A stretch of DNA of 46,867 nucleotides from Paraglomus occultum (Eukaryota > Glomeromycota > Glomeromycetes > Paraglomerales > Paraglomeraceae), in the NCBI GenBank assembly GCA_910592205.1, contig CAJVPJ010000088.1, forward strand, positions 1 to 46,867. Direction: 5' to 3'. The notes under the pieces were generated by a model. It did no database searches and was not told where the DNA came from. It was given only the letters and a program-made list of their open reading frames with translations. Position 1 is the first letter of the stretch. Each line of letters starts with the position of its first letter. Positions 36,901 to 46,867 of this stretch are shown here, piece by piece. The translations under genes and the position numbers were made by a program.

Positions 36901-39438
36901 TTAAATAAGTCAATTTACAATATATTAACATCGTCCATTGTTTATGATTTGGCGACTCAAATAAACTTGTAATCATGGGTTTATCCAACAAATCATACTA
37001 CTAAATAGGATATTTTTAATATGAAATAAAATTTGTAGTGATCGATTTTCAAACACCAAAGCTAGAAGATTACTCATTGGGCCGTTTTTTGCAGAGTGCA
37101 TACATTATTGTAAAATAATTCTTATCATTGAAAATAACGATTCCCTTGGCTGTATGCGCATCTAGAGGAGTGACTGTCGGATCTCAGCATGCATGTCACA
37201 AACTTACCAGTCTTATTGATATGAAGGAAAACAAACGTCGGTAAAGTTTGATATTAATAGGAAAAAGCGCAATTTATATCTACGCCTGGACGCTAACAAA
37301 AATAAAAGGTCAGCAACAAATTCACACTTGTGCAAGCAAGTCTTTCATGAATATATTTACCTTACCTAATTTTCGCACATTGCTATTTTTTCAAAATTTA
37401 AATTTTCTATTTGCAATTTTTTGAAAGTGAAAATACGATAAACCAAGTTTTATTCGACGGATCATACGGAATCTATTTCTGCTTAATAACAAGGTTAAAC
37501 CAATGATCTTTCTTAGTTTGCAGAGACAAGCTCTGGATTCTGAATTCGTTGTCGGCAGATCGTTTACATTAATGTGAGAATGTTTAATTGACGTTTTTAA
37601 TCGGTCTGTCAATCCACTAGTTGACTGCCAGGGTTTGGACTAAACCATTATGTGATCTTATAGTAGATTATGTCATCGTCGAATAATACTCTTTGACACA
37701 TCACATGTTAACACGAATGATCTTGATTGACTATTAAAAAAAACTACTCTCCATAAACAGGAAGACTCTTATTAGAACCCCGTGATTGCGAGGCTGATAC
37801 GGCTTAATTATAAATATTGGGTGAGTAACAGGATGCCTTATTTGACAGTCATAGCTAGTTACACATTTGCTTTCACTTCTCCGCTTTCTAACTAGGGTAT
37901 TATCTCCACACACATCCGACGATCTCACTTGGCTCTCTTGTCGATCTGTATGTAGGTGCCGAATGATTGTCGCGTGAAGTATTTAGGTGCCGGTTAAATA
38001 AAGCCAGTTGTGCGACTATTCTAGAGAGAGTGGTACGTGATGAGAGCGATGGAAACTGGGGGGTAATCGCACATTTGAGGTCATTTGAACAACTCATATG
38101 TAGTTACTAACGTGGCTTATTCCGTCGCTTATTCTGTCTAGATTATAAGCGTTGACCCGGATCTTCGACTCAGCATCATGTGCAAATGACATAAAAATAA
38201 ACGAACAGTGCGAGCATCCTATAACAATGCCAAGAAAAATGTGGAACTATGTCGAATACCGTAGAGACCATCGCATGGCTGTGAATGCTTTCTTAGAGAC
38301 ATCGCATGGTGTGTTTGTGAATACAAGATTTCCTTGCCAGGTTAACTACGACAACCGTTTTTTCTCTCATTGATGAAAGTATGCATAGTTCAGATTAAAT
38401 TCCCTTACATCGACTTGGCCTGAATGGTTAACGAATCTGGTATGTACGAACGTTTGAGCGGGTGCAATCGATATTTTTGCGAAAGGACAGTAGATTCTGA
38501 ATGGGCAATACAATGGACAGACTATATTCGTTATGTTTTTAATATATCATAGTTTTTATGTATGCGCAGATTCCCAACTAAACCAATATTGTCAGTACGT
38601 TTATTGTCTATGTTTGATGCGTTGCCGTGGGAAGGAATTTATCCGAACGAGGAAAGTCCCCCAACTTTGGCTGCACAATGCCTATTTTGCACATTCGCAC
38701 GGCATATTATGCAATTTGTAAATGTCTATTGTCCACATCGCATCGTCTCCCCCACCTCCCAAACTGATATTAATATATGCATTAGCGGACAAAGAGAGCG
38801 TCGAATAGATGATGTGATAATCTTTTTACATGATACAGTATTTGCACCGTAGTAATCAGTAACACGTTCATCAGCCTCATCTACGAGATGAGTCCAAATA
38901 AAAGGCTTGGATTACAATGCAGATATTCATACCAGATGCTCCAATTAGTTAGTATCGGGAGGTCCGTATTTAGTAAAATGAAATGTCAACAAACAGAATT
39001 AAAACTCAACATTTATATTTTATACACGTAGCAATAAATATCATATATGCATGTAAATTATTGCATATAGATCAATAGATACATTGTATGAACGATTGTC
39101 GGCAATATGCGCATTCTGTGTGTTATTGTACAAATAGTAATAGGAAATTAAGCCTCCTCCCCCTTTTTTCGATCCGGCAACAAAAAGAATTTTGGGCAAA
39201 TAAAAGTCATGTGTATTAAGAGAAAAAAGGGGGTATAGCAGTGCTAATAATAAACATATTATCATCAACTGTTTTTTACCATACATGTGTATTGTCAAAC
39301 TTTGTACGAGTCAAATCCGCATATATACTTCAAGATGCGAACATTCTGCAAACACTCATTTTCCCGTTAAAGTTTTCCTTCATTAACTCCCTCTCTCTCA
39401 AATAACCCCAACTTGACCCCCCCCTCTGATACGTTACC
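33992..39438. other. 5.4-kb gene-poor region
   Basis: No gene can be supported across this stretch. It holds a 15-16 bp direct repeat (CAGAACAGTCATGA core, at 34765 and 34832), a 14-C run (36691-36704) and an 8-C run (39417-39424). A plus frame near 38227-38373 (MPRKMWNYVEYRRDH...) and one near 38562-38852 have moderately protein-like composition but no recognisable domain and no convincing splice pairing; one may be part of an unrecognised gene. Confidence 0.45.
36691..36704. repeat. 14-base cytosine run
   Basis: Uninterrupted C14 followed by ACCCAC in strongly AT-rich DNA. Runs of 11 (5511-5521), 8 (5671-5678) and 8 (39417-39424) cytosines occur elsewhere in the window, all on this strand and all outside coding exons. 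Confidence 0.9.
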
Positions 39439-42400
39439 ATGTCCTCTCTTCGACAAATCCCAAGTCTGTTTTTACAGCCCACTAATATGGTGGTCAAGAA
39501 CTCGAGTGGATATACTGAAAATATCTTTGATGGGAAAGAAGAACAAATGATCAAGGTTTGCGCATATATTGAAGAACGTGGCTTTATACCGAAAGATCTG
39601 GTCAAGAACGAAGTGTCGTGGTTTTACGGGTGAGACATTTTCTGCCCACAATTTTATGAAAACAAAAGGATGGGTGTAAGCAAATGATAGCAAGATGTTC
39701 GTCTCGTGTCTTGCTGTGCCGTGCATCCTTTTCCCAAATCTTTTGGCTATTATTCATCGATATCGTTTTATGCAATCTTCAATTCGCTCACCATCTATAT
39801 CTATTTATAAATCAACCCAGTAATCTTGGAATCGATGATGTATACTTTGGCACAGAAACTGTCGAAACTATTGCAAATCACATCATGGCCCTCTACGGTG
39901 CAAAGATATTCGCCTACACAAAGAATGAGAACGAGTTCGACATTAATCTCGAAAGAGAAACAGAGGAAGGCGCTGTGTATATACACACTTCGCGTCCTGG
40001 CGTGTCTCAGTCTCAAGGCCCTCAACACGAGAGAAGGTACGTTTACGGTCTACGATCATGGTCAACCGAGGAATGATAAAGTTGGCAAATCAATGTACGT
40101 CTTTCACACGTATAAAAACTAAATTATCATTCTTTTACTTCCGACGTTCACTAATGTTCCAGAATTGACGCAAAATACCTGGACGGCAGCTCTACAGAAC
40201 GAGCATATCGTCTCGAAACTTATCGCTCTCACGGCAATGTCTCTCCCTCACTGAATACTCAACTTCGCTGCTATTTCATATCAAAGTGTGATTTTGTTGT
40301 ACCAAACCCTACACCCGAAGAAGAAACAGATATTCGCCTTGTTGGTGACAAGACATTTTTAGAAAAAGTAACCGAAAACACGTTAGAAATCTATCGAGAT
40401 ATCATAAAACTGGCATTGGACAGGACTGGACCTGTGATTGAAATGTTTGAAGTTGAAGGAAGTAGAGAAAGGAGATTGGTAATTGCCTATAGACAGGGAA
40501 GTACTCAAAGCTTCTTCTCGGCAATGAGCGACTTGTACCACTTTTACGATTTGTATTCGACGAGGAAATATGTCGGTGTGTAGACACTTATTTGTCATGC
40601 TGTCATTTGTACAAACCAATCCGTCGTCGAATATTCTAACTCGAGTTTCCGCGATCTCTAAACTTTGATCAGAGCAATTCTCCAACGGTGTAACAGTAAT
40701 GTCTCTCTATCTCAATCCCTTGCCAAATTCGGACTCTGCACCAATCGAACACACGATCCACCAAGTAATCAAAGAAGCCTCTCTGATTTATTGTCTTCCC
40801 ACGACACCTCTGCAAAGCTTCTTCCAAACCGGAAAACTTTCCGTTCAAGAGGCAATCTACGGTCATGTGTGTTGGCTTTTTGCACAGCACTTTTTGAATA
40901 GGTTGGGTAATGAGTATGTTAGTCTGGCAAGCATTTTGGACAAGGACAATCCGGTGCATGTAGGCGTGCTAACCAAGATTAAAAAGAAGCTGAGGACAGA
41001 CACTTTTACTAGAGAGTATCTGTTGGATATTATCAAGATGTATCCAGAGTTGATCCATTTATTATATATCAATTTTGCAATGACGCATTACATTAACCCG
41101 CGGGCTGCTGCGCTTGAGTAAGTATTAAAAAGATGACGATATTATATCGATCGAGCCAGTGCATAGATCAGTGGCTCCCACAAGTCTGCATACTAACTGT
41201 TCTTCTTTATTATAAAGACCTTCTCTCTCTTACCAACGTATCCAAACAGACGTAGTCTTGACAGACGATGAACTTTTGGACAAAATCAAACGCACGACAT
41301 CCAATACTCACGAGTTCATGGTCTTTGAATCATTCCTTACTTTCAACAAACACGTGCAGAAAACCAACTTTTATCAACCAACAAAAGTTGCACTTTCCTT
41401 CCGTCTAGATCCCAGCTTCCTTCCGGCAATCGAATATCCCACCAAACTATTCGGAATGTTCTTTGTGATTGGATCGGAATTTCGAGGATTCCATTTGCGA
41501 TTCAGAGACGTAGCAAGAGGTGGTATTAGGATCATAAAGTCTAGGAATAAGGAAACGTACAGCATCAATTTGAGAAGTTTATTTGATGAAAATTATGCTT
41601 TGGCGGCTACGCAACAAAGAAAGAATAAGGACATACCCGAGGGTGGTTCGAAAGGAACGATTTTGTTGGATTTTTCGCAACAAGACAAGGATCGTGTCGC
41701 GTTTGAGAAATATGTTGATAGTATTCTGGATCTTTTGATCGTTGGAAGAACACCTGGAATCAAAGAAGTGAGTTCATATTGCTTTGTTAAAAAAACACAA
41801 CTTTATATAGCATACAAAGAACCTTTACTTATTCGGGTTATTCGAATTTTCAGAAAATCGTCGATCTGTATAACAAGCCGGAAATCCTCTTCTTTGGTCC
41901 CGATGAAGGCACAGCAACACTCGTTGACTGGGCGAGCGCCCACGCGCGTAAACGCGGAGCACCATTCTGGAAAGCTTTCACCACGGGCAAATCACAAGAA
42001 CTCGGTGGTATTCCTCATGATGTTTACGGAATGACCACCAGATCAGTTCATCAATACGTATTGGGAATATACAAGAAATTGGGTTTGAAGGAAGCCAAGA
42101 TTACCAAATTCCAAACTGGTGGACCTGATGGAGATTTGGGTAGTAACGAGATTAAGATTTCAAAAGATAGAACTGTTGGTAAGTAGTTGGACGTTTTCGA
42201 ATCTGATGGCGAGTATTTTATTTGCTTTACTGGTTTGTACAGTTTTGCTTATCTAATTTGCAACTGCCTTTTTTTTTTTCAGCTGTTGTTGACGGTAGTG
42301 GTGTCCTGTGTGATCCGGACGGTATCGATCGCACAGAGTTGAGACGTCTTGCTCATAACCGATTGATGATATCTCAATTCGATTTGTCAAAATTATCACC

Positions 42401-43318
42401 CAAAGGATTCAGAGTATTGGTTGATCAACAGAATGTCAAACTGCCAAGTAAGTGATTGAGTATTTTCCGCCGCATCCATTTAGTATGCACTTGACATAAC
42501 ATTCGAGTTTCCCTGGCTAACCCCTCGTCCGCTCCATTCTAGACGGACAAGTCATTGACGACGGTTTGATTTTCAGAAACAATTTCCACTTATCAAGTCT
42601 CGTCTCGGCCGAACTATTCGTTCCATGTGGTGGTCGTCCGGAATCGGTCGATCTCAATAACGTCAGTCTACTGCTCGATCATAATGGCAAACCGCGCTTC
42701 AAGTACATCGTAGAAGGTGCCAACCTGTTCTTTACGCAAGAAGCACGCCTAAGATTGGAAGACGCCGGTGCTATTATCTTTAAAGATGCCTCGGCGAATA
42801 AGGGTGGTGTAACTTCATCTTCATTAGAAGTGCTTGCTGCCTTGTCTCTCACCGACGAAGAATTCGACAAGAATATGCAAGTCAAAGAAGGTGTCATACC
42901 CCCGTTTTATCAGGATTATGTTAAAGAAGTACATCATATCATAGAAAAGAACGCCGAATTAGAGTTTGAATGTATCTGGCGTGAACACCGTCGCACTAAC
43001 AAGCCACGATCTATTATTTCTGACGAACTGAGTCTTAACATTGTGAAGCTCAATGAGGATCTCCAACAATCGATACTCTGGCAAAATGTTCTGTTACGCA
43101 AGGCGGTCTTGCGTGAAGCGTTCCCACAGCTTTTGCTTGATCGTTTAGGGCTGGACACTCTGCTCGAGCGAGTACCCGAACCGTATGTCCGCGCTATCTT
43201 TGGATCATATCTAGCAAGCAGATTTGTCTACAAATATGGTACACAACCATCACAGTTTGCATTCTTTGAATTTATAAACCCATTCTTTGCCAAGCTTTCG
43301 GATTATACTCTTGGGTGA
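39439..43318 (+). CDS. GDH2: NAD-specific glutamate dehydrogenase, large (~115 kDa) Gdh2 type, 1026 aa, 8 exons
   Basis: Oxidatively deaminates L-glutamate to 2-oxoglutarate and ammonium with NAD+, the catabolic branch of nitrogen metabolism; mitochondrial or cytosolic in fungi. Exons 39439-39629, 39821-40036, 40163-40575, 40673-41117, 41218-41767, 41854-42178, 42283-42447, 42543-43318; 3081 nt, phases agree. The regulatory N-terminal half (NEVSWFYGNLGIDDVYFG) lacks an obvious targeting peptide. The catalytic half has RFRDVARGGIRI, QQRKNKDIPEGGSKG (substrate lysine region), FFGPDEGTATLVDW, GGIPHDVYGMT, KFQTGGPDGDLGSNEI (dinucleotide-binding loop), VDGSGVLCDPDG, FVPCGGRPESV, YIVEGANLF and FKDASANKGGVTSSSLEVLA. 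Length matches the fungal class (about 1000-1100 aa). The ATG is supported by similarity starting soon after it; a further 5' exon is not excluded. Confidence 0.95.
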
Positions 43319-44101
43319 CGGGAGTCGTCGGTAATATTAAATGTCCACGGAATTTTCTTGTTGCGGCTGGTGTTGTTAATGGGAGAGGCTATATCGAAAA
43401 GAATCGTATGAGAGTTGGGGGTGTACGGGATTATTTATTGGAAGACGAAGTTTATGGTTGTATCAGTTAAATTAGATTAGAAAAAGTTACTACAAGAAGT
43501 GCGGTTTGCAGAGTTAGTTATATTAAAAATTGGAGTTTTAATTTTTTTTTCAGTCTTCATTTACACTAATATACGAGTAATCTGTACAAATAGTTTTATT
43601 ATATTAATGAGTTATGAACTCGCGCTGTTCCTTCTTTTGTGTAACTTCTTTTCACTAATAATATTTTCTTTCAAAAAAAAAATACCAAAACAATTAATTG
43701 ACTCTTATGTTTATCGATTGACCGTCGCGTTTTTTTGTAGCGGGAGACTTTCCACCATTGAGTAAAATGATGATTATTCAATCCATGGGAAATTATTTGC
43801 GCGATTTACGATTTTTCATAGGGTAAATTTTGACGCTAACCTAATACTAATCGTCATCCAAACCTCACTTTAGATCAAAACGCCAAAATGCTTTTTTTTC
43901 CCGCCTCCATTAATATTAACAAGTATATTTTCCGATTGGGAAAGCCTATGCGACAATAAATCATTTCACATAATACATTCCATTTTGAGACTGAACTTGC
44001 AGAAAGGTGAAGTCATCATGACGAAAGCTAAACTCGAATATAAAAAATAGTGAAAAGGCACAAGCTTTCCAAAGAACATTCATTATTCGCAAGTTAAAAC
44101 C
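43319..44101. other. intergenic region between GDH2 and the small gene
   Basis: GDH2 3' flank. An AT-rich, hydrophobic plus frame at 43499-43765 looks like compositional chance. Nothing else recognised. Confidence 0.45.
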
Positions 44102-44558
44102 ATGAATAAACGCAACGAGAATATCTCACCCATTGGTGTGTATTTACTTTCTTTTTCACGTCTTTTGGTCTAAATACAAACTGATCTAATTATTATGTCA
44201 AATTCAAAATTATAGGTCGCGAACCTCATTCAGGGGTTGTGTCTCATGACCTTCTACAACGCGATACAGTCTCTGATCCAAGTCCAAACGAACTTAACAA
44301 TGATGAAACCCGATGGCAAGATGTAGAGCACGTGGTGAATCCACCCGCTCATCGAGGTAATTAAAATGATTCATAAAGGAAAATTCTTTTAAATCGCAGC
44401 TAACGTTGTCAATTATTGAATTAACAAAATCACCAGAAATCGTCGGACAATTGCAAAAAGATTGGGAAAAAGAAACCAAAGCAAAGAGTACAGGAAAATA
44501 TGAAGACAAGAACAAGAACAAAAGCGATGAACAGCATAATCTCAGCAAAAGTGTTTAA
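44102..44558 (+). CDS. small hydrophilic protein of unknown function, 98 aa, 3 exons
   Basis: Three exons with matching phase 1 junctions and standard GT-AG borders: 44102-44135, 44216-44356, 44437-44558; 297 nt to a TAA. The protein starts MNKRNENISPIG, has an acidic/polar middle (DTVSDPSPNELNNDETRWQD, then VEHVVNPPAHR) and a charged, probably helical end (EIVGQLQKDWEKETKAK) rich in Lys, Glu and Asn. No signal peptide, membrane segment or cysteine. All three exons are short and lie within fairly AT-rich DNA, so the consistent splicing is the main evidence. I do not recognise a family. Convergent with the BTB-TLDc gene. Confidence 0.6.
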
Positions 44559-44715
44559 TCTATAATGGTAATAAGTCTATAGTCGGATCAAGTCTAAGTC
44601 TTGGGGCCGACATCTCTATATAGAATAAATTAGTATTATTAAAAATAAAGTGTGAATGATAATAAGCTGGTACCGAGTGATAGGGTTATTAGAATGTCTC
44701 TGAAGAAAAAAAGAA

Positions 44716-46489
44716 CTACATTGATGCCGACTTTTTTACAATCCTGAATACTTCATATTCTTCAACAGCAAAGGTTGTGCAATCAGTAATAGATTCCACA
44801 TAGTCGTCACGCCGACATGAACAACTTTGTTCTTCATTAAATTTGTTTCGCATCCACAAATCTTTATCTCCAAAACAAGGACCATAGTCAAGTCCATTCC
44901 ATCGAATAGCATAATAAGATCGCGACAGAGATACGCGACTCAATGTAGCGTCCTCAACGTTACCACGATTCCCAAAGCTGAAAAGAAAACTGTCTTCAGT
45001 ATTACAGTATCCATCCATCGGTTTCCATATCAACGGACTATATCCACCAATTATCTCGTCTGTTCCACGAATCTTTATTACTACAACGGTCTTTGGCTTT
45101 TCGTCACACAATTCATGGAAAACCGAAGAGCTAAAGCCATCTCGCGTCCCTCTGCGTCAATGCAAGAAAAGGTTAATAACGTTGTTTTTTTTATAGTGGA
45201 AATTACAGTTCATATCAGCCAGATCTACTTACCGCAACAATAACTGGAACCGATATGGAACTTCATCGTAGAGATACCTCTTGTCACCGAGCCTATCAAT
45301 CCAGCTAGCCAAAAGAGCAACGTGGGATGTTCGAATGAGAGCAGAATCGAACTGCAGCCTAAAAGCAAGCTTGACAGGCTGAGGAGGACTGTTAGTCTTG
45401 AGGTGATATCTGAATAAAAAAACAAACGCCAATTATTAATATTTGCCATTCATCATTGTCCAAACGATAATTAATGTACGTGTGTATGTATGCATGATGT
45501 ACGCATGAATGCATGCATGTATGTATGTATGTATGTATGGACGTATGGATGGATGGATGTACGTACCTGACTATGTCTTCCAGTAGAGTCTTGGGCAGCA
45601 TTCCCCGGAATGGCCATACTTTATCGTAAAAGTCATTTGACGATACGTGGGCAAAATCAATGAGAGGCATGCAGTTTTTAAGTGTCCTTTCCAAACTCTC
45701 GTACTCGTCAGTGGACCACTTGCTCATGTCCTTATCCTGAATCTCTGGATGCTGAGCTAAACCCCAACGACGTACATGATCCCAAATTTCAATCTCTTCC
45801 ATACGAAGACCATCGATTCGCAAGAACGGCAGTAGTAATGACTCTGGCATGGACAAGAAATCCTCCGATGCAAAGAGAAATTGTGGTTTCCGACATATCA
45901 ATCGCAAGCAATGGTTTTTCAATTTTGCACAAGCGTCATAATGATGTATTTTTGTCCAGAGACTGACAACGTTCTGTTTAAGCCATTCACTTTGACAATG
46001 CAATATGTAATCTTGAACGTGATCAGATAGCTCACTTAACAGCAATTCGTCGGTAGCAACCAGGAGTTCTAATATTCTTGACACGTCTTGTCCATCCAAG
46101 TTAATATCGCCAGAATATACAAACCTATAAAAAGTGAATGCGTAATTCCGCACACAAAGAAAAAAAAAAGAGAAATTAGTAACGAATTACAGAAACGTAT
46201 TACAGACAGATTGTACTTCATACAGCCAAGGTTACTTGAGAATGAGTTCAAATACTTCTGGTTTAATATTGGGTTTTCTAAATTTCCTACGACCGTCTTC
46301 GATTTTGGTCCACTCGTGCGATAATGCTCGCCGGAAATATGGTGACCTCGCCCGCAATATAATCGAATGAGCGTAAAATGCTTTGATATTCGGATCCTCT
46401 CCGACTTCTATTATAATATTACATTCGTCGGAATCTTGCAAGAGCTGGCCTATGTCAGTCGAGAGTGTTTGAAGAAAATTCAAAGACAT
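44716..46489 (-). CDS. BTB-BACK-TLDc domain protein, 474 aa, 4 exons
   Basis: Member of the BTB/POZ plus TLDc family that is strongly expanded in arbuscular mycorrhizal fungi; individual roles are unknown (BTB suggests Cullin-3 adaptor or dimerisation, TLDc an oxidation-resistance or V-ATPase-linked fold). Exons (minus): 46489-46236, 46124-45567, 45409-45233, 45151-44716; 1425 nt, all junctions phase 2. BTB: residues ~1-130, with NIIIEVGEDPNIKAFYAHSI, LRARSPYFRRALS and FVYSGDINL. BACK: ~130-270, with LLLPFLRIDGLRMEEIEIWD and HPEIQDKDMSKW. TLDc: ~290-470, with RGTRDGFSSSVFHELCD, TVVVIKIRGTDEIIGGYSPL, SFLFSF and WNGLDYGPCFGDKDLWM. Intron 2 holds a tetranucleotide microsatellite. Intact and full length for the family. 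Confidence 0.93.
45481..45567. repeat. tetranucleotide microsatellite in BTB-TLDc intron 2
   Basis: Imperfect (ATGT)n and (ATGG)n run, with the purest part at 45517-45558. It sits inside the second intron and ends at the donor of exon 2 (minus-strand GTACGT at 45566). Length is likely to vary between isolates or nuclei. Confidence 0.85.
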
Positions 46490-46867
46490 TTTTTTTTAAG
46501 CTTGTGTGAGAAAAGATGGAAAATGAGCACCTTTTTACATAATTGCAGATGATAACTTCCACTTCCTTGATTAGGAAAGCATTACAGGGGCAAAGCATCA
46601 ATCGCTCAACCAAGGGTTTGTAGTTCGTATATAGCCATGAATTGCCACCAATAAACATACAATGACGGGAAGCGTCGGTCATATGCTGAAGATCTCCTTT
46701 TGGGATTTGACCCCGTTCTGAAAACGGGTTTCAAGCTTGTCACATACTTTTTCGACGTCATCATATAAATTAGTTTTATTACAATTTGGTGCAATAAATT
46801 ATTCTAATGCGACAATCCCGAAACCGGTCAAAATCCTAGAACAGGTCATAACATTAGTATTAGTATT
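46490..46867. other. upstream flank of the BTB-TLDc gene
   Basis: AT-rich, no gene or repeat recognised; presumably contains the promoter of the minus-strand BTB-TLDc gene. Confidence 0.4.

Noticed and set aside
41374-41568. Minus-strand frames inside GDH2
   Set aside because: Shadows of a highly conserved coding exon on the plus strand.
43499-43765. 88-codon hydrophobic plus-strand frame
   Set aside because: Leu/Ile/Phe-rich because of AT bias, no true ATG at its start, no domain, and located in the GDH2 3' flank.
44294-44548. 84-codon minus frame
   Set aside because: Antisense shadow of exons 2-3 of the small 98-aa gene; starts within its intergenic neighbour and has no domain.

Overview
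The window reads as nuclear DNA of an arbuscular-mycorrhizal-type fungus (Glomeromycotina or a close Mucoromycota relative; genus not assignable by eye). It is AT-rich. Every recognisable gene is split by short spliceosomal introns. It carries a BTB-BACK-TLDc gene and a fragment of the kinase family that are expanded in Rhizophagus-like genomes, and its intergenic DNA is full of decayed transposons. No bacterial-style operons, tRNA, rRNA or CRISPR arrays were seen. Gene models below were built by hand; the splice phases and total length of each close exactly, but none has transcript support.

Layout. 1-120: degenerate ~38-bp tandem repeat. 493-2507 (-): Brl1/Brr6-type nuclear-envelope protein, 8 exons, 459 aa. 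3289-3773 (+): mitochondrial ribosomal protein uS13m, 2 exons. 5942-7188 (+): Sec4/Ypt2/Rab8-type GTPase, 6 exons, 208 aa. 7.2-13.9 kb: repeat-rich stretch with coiled-coil/zinc-finger pseudogene pieces, a mariner remnant and palindromic motifs. 13990-22099 (+): autophagy protein Atg2, 24 exons, 2075 aa. 22.1-24.6 kb: a second copy of a dispersed repeat, a MITE and a small HTH-like fragment. 24635-26017 (+): secreted class 3 lipase, 5 exons, 328 aa. 26541-26985: pogo-like MITE. 28636-32079 (-): WDR24/Sea2 homologue, 15 exons, about 747 aa. 33-39.4 kb: Tc1-like repeats, a truncated kinase fragment and gene-poor DNA. 39439-43318 (+): large NAD-dependent glutamate dehydrogenase (Gdh2 type), 8 exons, 1026 aa. 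44102-44558 (+): small 98-aa gene of unknown function, 3 exons. 44716-46489 (-): BTB-BACK-TLDc protein, 4 exons, 474 aa.

The most notable observation is two textbook minor-spliceosome (U12-type) introns within 6 kb. One is an AT-AC intron (941-1002, minus strand) in the Brl1-like gene; splicing it is the only way seen to restore the fourth conserved cysteine. The other is a GT-AG U12-type intron (6557-6677) in the Rab gene. The other introns modelled here look U2-type.

Functionally the genes are housekeeping and independent. Three touch nutrient signalling: WDR24 (GATOR2/SEACAT, upstream of TORC1), Atg2 (autophagosome lipid transfer) and Gdh2 (glutamate catabolism). Their proximity is most simply coincidence.
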